Assembly: GCA_964640995.1 (NCBI GenBank)
Contig: CAZXJJ010000002.1
Coordinates: 124,001 to 188,000 of the forward strand
Direction: 5' to 3'
Source: JAAYUH01 sp964640995
Lineage (GTDB): Bacteria; Caldisericota; Caldisericia; B22-G15
Length of the DNA: 64,000 nt
Shown: positions 50,217 to 59,168 of the stretch, in pieces
Numbering within the stretch: the first letter of the stretch is position 1
How the letters are laid out: each line of letters begins with the position of its first letter
Notes under the pieces: model-generated
Told to the model about the DNA's origin: nothing
The model's database searches: none
What the model saw: only the letters and a program-made list of their open reading frames with translations
Position numbers and translations under genes: made by a program

Positions 50217-53042
50217 ATGAATAATAACTATATATTTGTTAAAGGTGCAAGAGTACACAATTTAAAAAATATTGATATAAAAATCCCAAGAAACAAATTG
50301 GTTGTGATAACTGGATTATCTGGTTCAGGCAAATCTTCTCTTGCTTTTGATACAATTTATGCTGAAGGTCAAAGAAGATATGTCGAATCTCTCTCTTCAT
50401 ATGCAAGACAATTTCTTGAACTTATGGATAAACCAGATGTTGATTTTATTGAAGGTTTATCTCCTGCAATTGCAATAGATCAGAAAGCTACTACTCATAA
50501 TCCAAGGTCAACTGTTGGAACAATGACAGAAATTTATGACTATCTCCGACTACTTTTTGCAAGAATTGGAACTCCACATTGTCCTGAATGTGGAAGAGAG
50601 ATAAGAAAGCAAACTCCACAAGAAATTGTTGATCAAATTCTCTCTTTTCCAAAAAACACAAAAATTATAATTCTCTCTCCTGTTGTAATTGGTAGAAAAG
50701 GAGAGTACAAAAATCTTTTTGAAAAATTAAGAAAAGAAGGTTTTGTTAGAGTAAGAGTTGATAAGATAATTTATACCCTTGAAGAAGAAATAATATTAGA
50801 TAAAAATAAAAAACATGACATTGATATTGTTATTGATAGATTAATTATTCAAGATGATATTAAAGGAAGATTAACAGATTCGGTCGAACTTTCATTAAAA
50901 TATTCAGAGGGTCTTGTAAAAGTTTTAAATGTTGAAAACAATGAAGAAATTATATTTTCATCAAGATTTGCTTGTCCTCATTGTGGAATTTCTCTTCCAG
51001 AAATTGAACCAAGACTATTTTCTTTTAACTCTCCGTTTGGTGCTTGTGAAGAGTGTCAAGGTTTGGGATTTAAAATGGTTGTTGACCCAGATTTAATAAT
51101 TCCAAATAAAAATTTATCAATTAGAGAAGGTGCAATAAAAGTTGCTGGATTTCAAAGTGAAGATGGATATACAATAGGTATTTTAGATGACCTTCTATCT
51201 AGTTTTGGATATAATGTTGATAAAAAAATAAGTGATTTGGATGAAGAAGTTTTAGATATATTGTTTTATGGAACTAAAAGTAAATATTGGCATTCCACAA
51301 AATTAAGAAAGGGTTATAGACACTATATCTATTGGGAAGGACTTGTTCCTATAATTGAAAGAAGATATAAAGAGACAGAATCATTTGAGATGAAAGAGTA
51401 TTACGAAAAGTTTATGAGGTTTTTACCATGTCCAGTTTGTAATGGAAAAAGATTAAAAAAAGAAGCCCTTGCTGTAAAAATCGGTGGTAAAAACATTTCA
51501 AAAATAACTGAAATGAATATTGAAGATTGTTTGAAATTTTTTGAAAATTTATCTTTAACTGAAACACAAAATATAATTGCAAAACAGATACTTAAAGAGA
51601 TAAAATCAAGACTCAAATTTTTAATTGATGTGGGATTAAATTATTTAACACTAAACAGAGAATCAAGGTCTCTTTCAGGAGGTGAAGCACAAAGAATTAG
51701 ACTTGCAACTCAAATTGGCTCTGGTTTAACTGGAGTCTTATATGTTTTAGATGAACCAACAATAGGACTTCATTATAGAGATACTAAAAGGTTATTGGAC
51801 TCATTAAAAAGATTAAGAGACCTTAGCAATACTTTAATTGTTGTTGAACATGATGAACAAATAATAAAAGAATCTGACTGGATAATAGATATGGGTCCAG
51901 GTGCAGGAGAAAATGGTGGTAGAGTTGTTTTTGAAGGAAAATTTAATGAAATTATAAATGATAATGATTCTTTAACTGGTAAATATCTCTCTGGAAAATT
52001 AAAAATTGAAATTCCAACTAAAAGAAGAAAGGGAAATGGAAAATGTTTCGAAATAATTGGTGCAAAAGAACATAATTTAAAAAATATAAATGTGAAGATT
52101 CCTTTAAATACATTTACATGTATAACAGGAGTATCTGGTTCAGGAAAATCAACATTGATTTATGACATTTTATATAAGGGACTCGCAGGAATTTTTTACA
52201 ACTCAAGTGAAAAACCAGGAAATTTCAAAGAATTTAGAGGTTTAGAAAATATTGATAGAGTTGTTCTAGTTGATCAATCTCCAATTGGAAGAACCCCAAG
52301 ATCAAATCCCGCAACTTATACAAATGTTTTTACTCCAATTAGAGAACTATTTTCAAAAACAAGAGAGGCAAGAGAAAGAGGTTATACTCCTGGAAGATTT
52401 TCATTTAATGTCAGAGGTGGAAGATGTGAAGCATGTGAAGGTGCAGGAATTAAAAAAATTGAAATGCAATTTCTTCCAGATGTTTATGTTACCTGTGAAG
52501 TTTGTCAAGGAAAAAGATACAATAGAGAGACACTTGAAATTGAATGGAAGGGAAAAAATATTTCAGATGTCTTAAATATGACTGTTGATGAAGCATTTGA
52601 ATTCTTTGAAAACATTGAACCGATAAAAAGAAAACTAAAACTATTAAAAGATGTTGGACTTGGTTATATTAAACTTGGTCAACCTGCACCAACTCTTTCT
52701 GGTGGAGAAGCACAGAGAGTAAAACTTGCTTATGAGCTATCAAAAAGTTTTAAAGGTCATACACTTTACCTTCTCGATGAACCAACAACAGGACTTCATT
52801 TTGATGATGTTAAAAAACTTTTGAATGTTTTAAATAGATTGGTAGAAAAAGGAAATACTGTTGTTGTCATAGAGCATCATCCAGATGTAATAAAAAGTGC
52901 AGATTACATTATAGATCTTGGACCAGAGGGTGGAGATGAGGGTGGATTTATAGTTGGAGAGGGAACTCCTGAAGAAATTGCTACAAATTATAACTCTTAT
53001 ACTGGAGAATTATTAAGAAAAATTTTGAATATTAAAAATTAA
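50217..53042 (+). CDS. uvrA: UvrA excinuclease ATPase subunit
   Basis: 941 residues, full length. It is the damage-scanning ATPase of nucleotide excision repair. Two ABC-type ATPase modules: Walker A GLSGSGKSSLAF and GVSGSGKSTLIY, signatures SLSGGEAQRIRLATQ and LSGGEAQRVKLA. Zinc-finger Cys sets include CPHCG with CEECQG, and CEACEG with CEVCQG. The ATG 50217 gives the standard N-terminus (IFVKGARVHNLKNID) and is only 5 bases after the tRNA-Arg CCA, with no room for a ribosome site. Confidence 0.98.
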   Translation: MNNNYIFVKGARVHNLKNIDIKIPRNKLVVITGLSGSGKSSLAFDTIYAEGQRRYVESLSSYARQFLELMDKPDVDFIEGLSPAIAIDQKATTHNPRSTVGTMTEIYDYLRLLFARIGTPHCPECGREIRKQTPQEIVDQILSFPKNTKIIILSPVVIGRKGEYKNLFEKLRKEGFVRVRVDKIIYTLEEEIILDKNKKHDIDIVIDRLIIQDDIKGRLTDSVELSLKYSEGLVKVLNVENNEEIIFSSRFACPHCGISLPEIEPRLFSFNSPFGACEECQGLGFKMVVDPDLIIPNKNLSIREGAIKVAGFQSEDGYTIGILDDLLSSFGYNVDKKISDLDEEVLDILFYGTKSKYWHSTKLRKGYRHYIYWEGLVPIIERRYKETESFEMKEYYEKFMRFLPCPVCNGKRLKKEALAVKIGGKNISKITEMNIEDCLKFFENLSLTETQNIIAKQILKEIKSRLKFLIDVGLNYLTLNRESRSLSGGEAQRIRLATQIGSGLTGVLYVLDEPTIGLHYRDTKRLLDSLKRLRDLSNTLIVVEHDEQIIKESDWIIDMGPGAGENGGRVVFEGKFNEIINDNDSLTGKYLSGKLKIEIPTKRRKGNGKCFEIIGAKEHNLKNINVKIPLNTFTCITGVSGSGKSTLIYDILYKGLAGIFYNSSEKPGNFKEFRGLENIDRVVLVDQSPIGRTPRSNPATYTNVFTPIRELFSKTREARERGYTPGRFSFNVRGGRCEACEGAGIKKIEMQFLPDVYVTCEVCQGKRYNRETLEIEWKGKNISDVLNMTVDEAFEFFENIEPIKRKLKLLKDVGLGYIKLGQPAPTLSGGEAQRVKLAYELSKSFKGHTLYLLDEPTTGLHFDDVKKLLNVLNRLVEKGNTVVVIEHHPDVIKSADYIIDLGPEGGDEGGFIVGEGTPEEIATNYNSYTGELLRKILNIKN

Positions 53043-53048
53043 TATTCT

Positions 53049-53960
53049 CTAATTCAATTTAAAGAAAAAAATTGAAGTTGGCGAAATCTTTCTCTGTTCG
53101 AAAGTTAAAATCTTAAGAAATTCTAAATATAAAGCCTTTCTTAAAGATAAAACTTCTCTTTCTAAAAGAATATACTCATTTATTAAATTAGTAAGTGTTC
53201 CTTTGTTGAAGTTTTCAGTTTTGAGGGCTTCTTTTTGTTTTTGATTATTCTCTTTTATTTTTTCTAAAATAACTTTCTCTTTTTCTTTTTCATTTTTAAA
53301 CAACTCTTTCACTTTTTCAATTTGTTGATCAGTGAGATTAAGTCTCCTTTTTAGAAATTGCAAATCAAGATAATACATTAATTTTAACTTTTTAGAATTC
53401 TCCTTTTCTATCATTTCTTTAAGATTTTTTCTCTGCTTTTCAGATAAATTTAGTCCTCTACCAACTTTTATATAATTTCTTATTTTTTGGTTGAAATTTT
53501 CAAGTTTTTCCTTAATAAAATCTGGCATAAAACCTTTAGATTTTATAATTGAAAATTCAGTAAATGTTGGGAAAAATTTTATTTGTTCTTTATTTAAAAT
53601 GGATATTATATTTAGATATGCATCTTTCTTTAAATTTGAAAGATCAACTAAGTTTTTTATTTGTGATTCAACAAGAAAATTTAGCTCTTTTTCATTTAAA
53701 ACTTCTTTTGAGAGTAAAACTTTTTCTTTTTCACTATTTTCCTTTATTTTCTTTAGAATCTCTTCTCTTTTATCTCTTAATTCTTTTAATATTTTCTCAA
53801 TTTTTTCTTTCTGTTCGTATGTTAAATTTAATTTTTTAATGTTGAATGGTGGAAATTTTTCTTGAGAATTTTTTAGAAAATTACCTGCATAAACTCCAGT
53901 TAAAACTATTAAACCTGAAAGTAAGATTATAAGAATTGTTATTAAAATTTTTTTATTCAT
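53049..53960 (-). CDS. Exported protein with two Spy/CpxP-like helical repeats
   Basis: 303 residues: a hydrophobic N-terminal signal or anchor (about 5-24), then two copies of an approximately 120-residue helical unit. Each copy has an LNLT(Y/D)xQ motif (LNLTYEQKEKIEKILKEL near 43 and LNLTDQQIEKVKELF near 208), a Lys/Glu helix and a Leu-rich end (FLVESQIKNLVDLSNLKKDA; LINEYILLEREVLSLRKAL). This is the LTxxQ pattern of periplasmic Spy/CpxP chaperones and metal-stress sensors. Function inferred from fold only. GGAGGTG precedes the ATG; two tRNAs lie upstream on the same strand. The stop is 6 bases from convergent uvrA. Confidence 0.7.
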   Translation of the reverse strand: MNKKILITILIILLSGLIVLTGVYAGNFLKNSQEKFPPFNIKKLNLTYEQKEKIEKILKELRDKREEILKKIKENSEKEKVLLSKEVLNEKELNFLVESQIKNLVDLSNLKKDAYLNIISILNKEQIKFFPTFTEFSIIKSKGFMPDFIKEKLENFNQKIRNYIKVGRGLNLSEKQRKNLKEMIEKENSKKLKLMYYLDLQFLKRRLNLTDQQIEKVKELFKNEKEKEKVILEKIKENNQKQKEALKTENFNKGTLTNLINEYILLEREVLSLRKALYLEFLKILTFEQRKISPTSIFFFKLN

Positions 53961-54014
53961 AATGCCTCACCTCCACCTATTTATACAAACAAAATTCAAT
54001 TTTGTTACAAGGTA

Positions 54015-54102
54015 TGGTGCCGGAGGTGGGAATCGAACCCACACGGACTCATCGTCCGAGGGATTTTAAGTCCCTTGCGTCTGCCTGTTCCGCCACTCCG
54101 GC
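54015..54102 (-). tRNA. tRNA-Leu (anticodon TAA)
   Basis: 88 bases on the minus strand: acceptor GCCGGAG with CTCCGGC, discriminator A, encoded CCA. The anticodon loop CTTAAAA gives TAA, and a long variable arm is present. The 5' sequence GCCGGAGTGGCGGAA is typical for leucine tRNA. It is 2 bases downstream of tRNA-Cys. Confidence 0.96.
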
Positions 54103-54104
54103 AC

Positions 54105-54179
54105 TGGAGGCGGCACCCGGATTTGAACCGGGGAATAACGGTTTTGCAGACCGTCGCCTTACCACTTGGCTATGCCGCC
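54105..54179 (-). tRNA. tRNA-Cys (anticodon GCA)
   Basis: 75 bases on the minus strand: acceptor GGCGGCA with TGCCGCC, discriminator T (U), encoded CCA. The anticodon loop CTGCAAA gives GCA. Only 2 bases separate it from tRNA-Leu, so one precursor is cut to give both. Confidence 0.97.
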
Positions 54180-54193
54180 AACACCTAAGTTTA

Positions 54194-54221
54194 TTTATAT
54201 CAAACTTAAATATTATTTCAA
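54194..54221 (-). promoter_or_regulatory. Promoter of tRNA-Cys/tRNA-Leu
   Basis: Minus-strand TTGAAA at 54221-54216, 16-base spacer, TATAAA at 54199-54194, 14 bases before tRNA-Cys. On the plus strand a TAAAAT at 54231-54236 would start tatD transcription next to its ATG. Confidence 0.55.
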
Positions 54222-54244
54222 GTTATTTGATAAAATATAGAAAT

Positions 54245-55024
54245 ATGAGTTATTTTTTTGTAGATTCACATATTCATCTTGATATGAAAATTTTTGATTC
54301 AGATAGAGAATTCGTAATAAAAGAATCTATTGAGAATGGTGTAAAATATTTACTTAATGTTGGTTATGATTATGAATCCTCTTTAAATTCACATAAATTA
54401 TCCAAAACATATGAATTTATCTATGCTTCTCTTGGTTTTCATCCACATGATGCAAAAAATTTTAAAGATAAACATTTAAATGAATTTGAAAAATTTATAA
54501 AAGATAACAAAAAAGTTGTGGCAATCGGAGAAATTGGTTTAGATTATTATAGGAATCTTTCACCAAAAGAAACCCAAATAGAAGTTTTCGAAAAACAGAT
54601 TGAATTTTCAAAAGAGATTAATTTACCAATTATAATACATGAAAGAGATAGTTTTTGGGATACAGTAGAAATTTTAAAAAAATATAAAGGCAAAATAAGA
54701 GGAGTATTTCATTGTTTTGGCGGAGATATATCAAAGTTAAAAGAAGTTATAAATTTAGGTTTTTATTTAGGAATTGGAGGAACCATAACATATCCAAAAA
54801 ATAATATCTTAAGAGAAACAGTAATAAGGGCTCCAATTGAAAGAATTTTGCTAGAAACAGATGCTCCATATCTTCCTCCTCAGAATTTTAGAGGAAAAAG
54901 AAATGAACCTAAATTTTTAATATATACTGCCGAATATTTAGCAAAATTATTTAATATATCAATGGAAAAATTATCAGAAATAACTAACAAAAACTTTTCA
55001 GAATTATTTAAAATATCTTTTTAA
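54245..55024 (+). CDS. tatD: TatD-family metal-dependent DNase
   Basis: 259 residues, normal length. TIM-barrel hydrolase: FVDSHIHLD (His-x-His), IGEIGLDYYR (Glu), IIHERD (His), VFHCFGG (His) and LETDAPYLPP (Asp). TatD proteins are 3'-5' exonucleases and may repair oxidised DNA. Start at ATG 54245; the frame stays open back through both antisense tRNAs but that part is not a gene. No Shine-Dalgarno site and a -10 element 8 bases ahead suggest a leaderless message. Confidence 0.94.
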   Translation: MSYFFVDSHIHLDMKIFDSDREFVIKESIENGVKYLLNVGYDYESSLNSHKLSKTYEFIYASLGFHPHDAKNFKDKHLNEFEKFIKDNKKVVAIGEIGLDYYRNLSPKETQIEVFEKQIEFSKEINLPIIIHERDSFWDTVEILKKYKGKIRGVFHCFGGDISKLKEVINLGFYLGIGGTITYPKNNILRETVIRAPIERILLETDAPYLPPQNFRGKRNEPKFLIYTAEYLAKLFNISMEKLSEITNKNFSELFKISF

Positions 55025-55112
55025 AATATCAAATTTTTTTATGCCAAAAATCTTGACATAAAATATAAAATAAAATATCTTAATATTTATAAACCCTTTT
55101 TAGGAGGTTAGA

Positions 55113-56123
55113 ATGTTTAAAAAAGTTTTACTCATTATTATTATTTTCACACTTTTTGGAATTTTCATTGGTTGTAGAACAGGAAGTCAAACAACACTTT
55201 CAGGTGTACTAAAAGATGAAAATGGTGAACCTATGAAAGATGTCAAAATTAATCTTGATTCTCTTTCAGTATCAACTAATGATAAAGGAAAGTTTGTTTT
55301 CAAAAATTTAGAAGAGAGGAGTTATAACTTATCTGTAAATTTAGAAGGATATTATCCAATAAATCAAAGAGTTAATATATCAAAAGGTGCAAATAGTATA
55401 AATTTAACTTTAAAAATGACAACTTTATTAAAAGCAAAAAACAGAGGATATTTACTAGTTGGTTCTGATGTAACTTATCCTCCATTTGAGTTTATGGAAA
55501 ATGGAAAGCCGGTTGGCTTTGATATTGATTTAATAAATTTAATTGCTCAAGGGATGGGTTTAAATGGTGCGCAAATAATTGATACTGCATGGGATGGAAT
55601 TTTTGCTGCATTAAAAACAGAAAAATTTGATGTAATTATTTCATCTGTAACAATAACAGAAGATAGAAAAAAGGAGATGTTATTCTCCGATCCATATTAT
55701 GATTCAGGACAAATTATTGCAGTAAGAAGAGAAGATACAAGAATAAATAATGAAAATGATCTAGTTGGTAAAATTGTTGGAGTTCAAATAAATACAACAG
55801 GTGATTTTACAGCACAAAAAATTTCAGGAATAAAAGAAATCAAAAGATATGATGATATACAACAGGCATTTCAAGATCTTGAACTCGGAAGAATTGATGC
55901 AGTTTTAAATGATTTGCCTGTAAATGCATGGTTTGCAAAAGAGAGAAAAAATGTTAAACTTGTTGGAAAACTTTTAACAGTTGAACAATATGGAATTTGT
56001 GCTCGACTTGAAGATCAAACTTTAATTAATGAAATAAATAGAGCACTCAAAAATTTAAGGGAGAGTGGAAAATATAGAGAAATTTATGTAAAGTGGTTTG
56101 GCGTCGAACCTCCTCAAAAGTAA
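55113..56123 (+). CDS. Amino-acid-type binding lipoprotein fused to carboxypeptidase-regulatory-like domain
   Basis: 336 residues. A lipoprotein signal ends in FIGC (Cys about residue 21). Residues about 28-105 form a small beta domain (LSGVLKDENGEPMKDVKINL, KGKFVFKNLEERSYNLSV, GYYPINQRVNI), the CarboxypepD_reg-like fold. The rest is a family 3 solute-binding protein: VGSDVTYPPFEFMENGKPVG, GFDIDLINLIAQ, DVIISSVTITEDRKKEMLFS. It is the receptor for the adjacent polar amino-acid-type permease and ATPase. The extra domain may act as spacer or surface-binding module. A TTGACA lies at 55053-55058 upstream. Confidence 0.9.
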   Translation: MFKKVLLIIIIFTLFGIFIGCRTGSQTTLSGVLKDENGEPMKDVKINLDSLSVSTNDKGKFVFKNLEERSYNLSVNLEGYYPINQRVNISKGANSINLTLKMTTLLKAKNRGYLLVGSDVTYPPFEFMENGKPVGFDIDLINLIAQGMGLNGAQIIDTAWDGIFAALKTEKFDVIISSVTITEDRKKEMLFSDPYYDSGQIIAVRREDTRINNENDLVGKIVGVQINTTGDFTAQKISGIKEIKRYDDIQQAFQDLELGRIDAVLNDLPVNAWFAKERKNVKLVGKLLTVEQYGICARLEDQTLINEINRALKNLRESGKYREIYVKWFGVEPPQK

Positions 56124-56132
56124 AGTATAAAG

Positions 56133-56801
56133 ATGACTGGTCTTGATTTCAGATTATCACTTTTACTTAACTCCATACCAATTTTACTCAATGGAGCAAG
56201 ATATACAATTCTTTTTTCAGTAATTTCAATAATTTTTGGTATAATTATAGGGCTTTGTGCCTCCTTACTTAAAATATCAAAAAATGTGATTTTAAGAACA
56301 ATTGGGAGTACCTATATAGAAATCATAAGAGGTACTCCCCTTCTCCTCCATATAATGGTTGCCTATTATGGTCTTGCTGCATTTAATATAAAACTTGACT
56401 ATTTCACAGCAGGAGTCCTTGCTTTATCAATAAATTCAGGAGCATATTGTGGAGAAATTTTTAGAGCAGGAATTGAATCAATAGAGAAAGGACAAATGGA
56501 AGCTGCAAGATCTGTTGGAATGACCTATGGACAAGCAATGAGATATGTAATTTTACCTCAAGCATTCAAAAGAGTTATTCCACCATTGACAAATGAATTT
56601 GTTGCAATGCTTAAAGATTCATCTTTACTCTCAATAATTGCTGTTCCAGAACTCCTTAGAAATGCAAGACAACTCATGGGGACAAAAGCAAATGTTTGGA
56701 CACCACTAATTGGCGCTGCATTGATTTATCTTGTTTTAACACTTCCGCTTACAAGACTTGCTTATGTTTTAGAAAGGAGGATGGCTAAAGGTGGCATATA
56801 A
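56133..56801 (+). CDS. Polar amino-acid-type ABC permease
   Basis: 222 residues, about five membrane spans, of the His/Glu/Gln/Arg opine family. Motifs: TYIEIIRGTPLLLHIMVAYY and the EAA loop EAARSVGMTYGQAMRYVILPQAFKRVIPPLTNEF. It starts 9 bases after the receptor gene, without an intervening terminator, and overlaps the ATPase gene by 11 bases. Confidence 0.95.
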   Translation: MTGLDFRLSLLLNSIPILLNGARYTILFSVISIIFGIIIGLCASLLKISKNVILRTIGSTYIEIIRGTPLLLHIMVAYYGLAAFNIKLDYFTAGVLALSINSGAYCGEIFRAGIESIEKGQMEAARSVGMTYGQAMRYVILPQAFKRVIPPLTNEFVAMLKDSSLLSIIAVPELLRNARQLMGTKANVWTPLIGAALIYLVLTLPLTRLAYVLERRMAKGGI

Positions 56802-57540
56802 CAACAATAATGTTATTTTAAAGATAAGAAACCTCAACAAACATTTTGGAAGATTAGATGTACTTAAAAATATAAATTTAGATTTACATAAACAAGAGGT
56901 TCTTGTAATAATTGGACCCTCAGGTGCAGGAAAATCAACTCTTATTAGATGTATAAATAGATTAGAAGAACCAACTTCAGGTGAAATATACTTTGATGGA
57001 GAGAAAATTGACAAGAATACAGATTATAACAAATTAAGAGAAAGAATTGGAATGGTTTTTCAGAGATTTAACCTTTTTCACCATTTGACTGCTCTTGAAA
57101 ATATAACACTTCCATTAAAAGTTGTAAAAAAGAAAACTGATTCAGATGCGAAAAAAATTGCTTTTGAATATCTTGAAAAAGTTGGACTTAAAGATAGAGC
57201 AAATCATTATCCTATACAACTTTCAGGTGGTGAACAACAAAGAGTTGCAATTGCAAGAGCACTTGCACTTCAACCAGAAATTATGCTCTTTGATGAACCA
57301 ACATCTGCAATTGATGTTGAATTAATTAAAGATGTTCTTGATGTTATGAAAATTCTTGCAAGAGATGGTATGACAATGATTGTTGTTTCACATGAAATGG
57401 GTTTTGCAAAAGAAGTTGGAGATAGAATAATATTCATGGATAAAGGTGAAATAGTTGAAGAGAATGACCCTCAAGAATTTTTTAGAAATCCGAAAACAGA
57501 AAGAGCAAAACAATTCCTTTCAAGAATAATTAATATTTAA
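56791..57540 (+). CDS. GlnQ-type ABC ATPase
   Basis: 249 residues: Walker A GPSGAGKSTLIRC, Q-loop GMVFQRFNLFHHLTALENI, signature LSGGEQQRVAIARALAL, Walker B IMLFDEPTSAID, switch His VVSHEMGFAKEV. It drives the polar amino-acid-type importer. GTG start within the permease 3' end, after AAAGGAGG. The D-loop reads SAIDVEL where SALDPEL is common, a minor change. Confidence 0.96.
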   Translation: MAYNNNNVILKIRNLNKHFGRLDVLKNINLDLHKQEVLVIIGPSGAGKSTLIRCINRLEEPTSGEIYFDGEKIDKNTDYNKLRERIGMVFQRFNLFHHLTALENITLPLKVVKKKTDSDAKKIAFEYLEKVGLKDRANHYPIQLSGGEQQRVAIARALALQPEIMLFDEPTSAIDVELIKDVLDVMKILARDGMTMIVVSHEMGFAKEVGDRIIFMDKGEIVEENDPQEFFRNPKTERAKQFLSRIINI

Positions 57541-57595
57541 AAAATCAATTTTCATTGTATAATTAAATTTGACTTCTTTTTAAAGGAGAGATTAT

Positions 57596-58426
57596 ATGTA
57601 TCCAATTTTTATTAGAATTGGTGATTTTGCTCTAAGATGGTATGGAGTAACAATTGCACTTTCAGTTATAATTGGAATTATTTATGCACATAGAGAATTT
57701 AAAAAAATAGGAATAAATGATGATATTTTTTATGATTATGTTATCTGGCTAATATTTGTTGGAGTTCTTGGTGCAAGGTTATTCAATATTTTGTTTAATA
57801 CTCCTCTTTACTATTTTACTAATCCTATTAGAATTTTTTATTTATGGGAAGGTGGTTTATCATATCTCGGAATAGTTGTTTTTGGATATATTTTTTCATA
57901 TTACTATTGGAAAAAAAAAGGAAATCTTTTCTATAAAGTTGCAGATATTGCATCAATTCCTCTTGCACTTGGTTGGGGAATTGGAAGAATAGGTTGTACA
58001 CTTAATGGATGTTGCTATGGAAAACCTACGGGACTCCCATTTCCATTCTCCATAACTTTTACAAACCCAGAATCATTTGCACCAATAGGAATTTCAAGAT
58101 ACCCTACACAACCACTTTTATCAATTCTTGGTTTTATAACATTTTTTGTACTTATCAAATTAAGAAAAAAGATAAAAGTTAATGGAGCAATTTTTTCACT
58201 ATTTTTAGTTTTTTATAGCATCTCAACATTTTTTGTTGAATTTTTAAGAGGAGATCACACTCCTATTTTTGGATTAACACCATCACAATGGGGAACTTTT
58301 CCTTTACTTATTTTTGCATATCTATTCTATAAATCTTCTCCCAGCCTAAAGCATGAAAAAGAAAAACTTGAAATTGAAAATCCTTCAGATGTTCAAAATG
58401 AGAAAAAAGATGATGAGATGAATTAA
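57596..58426 (+). CDS. lgt: Prolipoprotein diacylglyceryl transferase
   Basis: 276 residues, about seven membrane spans. It attaches diacylglycerol to lipobox Cys, and so serves the four lipoproteins in this window. Motifs: RWYGVTIALSVIIG, LWEGGLSYLG, and the signature GRIGCTLNGCCYGKPTGLPF, then FFVEFLRGDH. The last 35 residues are a charged tail that overlaps ispE on the other strand by 119 bases. GGAGAG lies 6 bases before the ATG. Confidence 0.96.
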   Translation: MYPIFIRIGDFALRWYGVTIALSVIIGIIYAHREFKKIGINDDIFYDYVIWLIFVGVLGARLFNILFNTPLYYFTNPIRIFYLWEGGLSYLGIVVFGYIFSYYYWKKKGNLFYKVADIASIPLALGWGIGRIGCTLNGCCYGKPTGLPFPFSITFTNPESFAPIGISRYPTQPLLSILGFITFFVLIKLRKKIKVNGAIFSLFLVFYSISTFFVEFLRGDHTPIFGLTPSQWGTFPLLIFAYLFYKSSPSLKHEKEKLEIENPSDVQNEKKDDEMN

Positions 58427-59168
58427 AAAAGCATATAAAAGATGATCCGCTTCCAGACATTATAACATTAATTGCAAAGTGCTTTAAAAGAAAATTTTTT
58501 ATATCTTTTAACTCTGGTTTCATTTTAAAAGCAAATTCTTCTAAATCATTTTTTAAATATTGAATAAAATCATCACCAAATAATATTTTATCAAGAACTT
58601 TATCAGTAAAAATTTCTTTTTTCTCAATTTTATCTATAGCACCATAAACTTCTTTTGTTGAAATTTTTATATTTGGATAAATGACAGAAAAGAAAAACTC
58701 TTTATCTTTTGCATAAATTGGAAATACTTTTTCGCCTTTATTTTCAATTATTAAGAGTTTTTCTTCTCTTAAAAAAAGATTTACATCAGAACCTAACTCT
58801 TTTCCAATTTCAAAAAGTGCTTCTTCTTGAAGAGGATAGTTAAAAATTTGGTTTAAAGATAAAAGAACTCTTGCGGCATTTGAACTTCCTCCACCAAGAC
58901 CACTTTCTATCGGAATATTCTTTTTTATTCTTATTTTTATTTTTTCTTTTATATTTGTAATTTCAAAAAATTTTTTCTTTGTCTTTTCAACAATATCATT
59001 ATTAATAAAAGCATCTTCATATAAAACTTTATCTTCTCCAAATTCAAAATAAATTTCATCATAAATAGGAATTTTTAAAACTAAACTTTTAATTGAATGA
59101 TATCCATCTGGAAGTTTTGATAATATATCAAGTGTTAAGTTTATTTTCGCTTCTGATAAAAATTTCAT
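58308..59168 (-). CDS. ispE: 4-diphosphocytidyl-2-C-methyl-D-erythritol kinase
   Basis: 286 residues, a GHMP kinase of the MEP isoprenoid pathway. Motifs: AKINLTLDILSKLPDGYHSI, the ATP loop IPIESGLGGGSSNAARVLL, and VIMSGSGSSFICFF near the end. About 40 residues after that motif are encoded antisense to lgt. The start overlaps rsmA by 41 bases, a common ispE-rsmA neighbourhood. Confidence 0.94.
   Translation of the reverse strand: MKFLSEAKINLTLDILSKLPDGYHSIKSLVLKIPIYDEIYFEFGEDKVLYEDAFINNDIVEKTKKKFFEITNIKEKIKIRIKKNIPIESGLGGGSSNAARVLLSLNQIFNYPLQEEALFEIGKELGSDVNLFLREEKLLIIENKGEKVFPIYAKDKEFFFSVIYPNIKISTKEVYGAIDKIEKKEIFTDKVLDKILFGDDFIQYLKNDLEEFAFKMKPELKDIKNFLLKHFAINVIMSGSGSSFICFFNSSHHLFSHFEHLKDFQFQVFLFHALGWEKIYRIDMQK

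Noticed and set aside
53491..53865. Open frames antisense to the Spy-like gene and many similar antisense frames across the window
   Set aside because: They arise from AT-rich codon use, show no family motifs and lack ribosome sites, while the sense gene has clear features.
54002..54244. In-frame extension of tatD upstream of 54245
   Set aside because: It runs through two antisense tRNA genes; TatD homology begins at MSYFFVDSHIHLD and a -10 element precedes that ATG.
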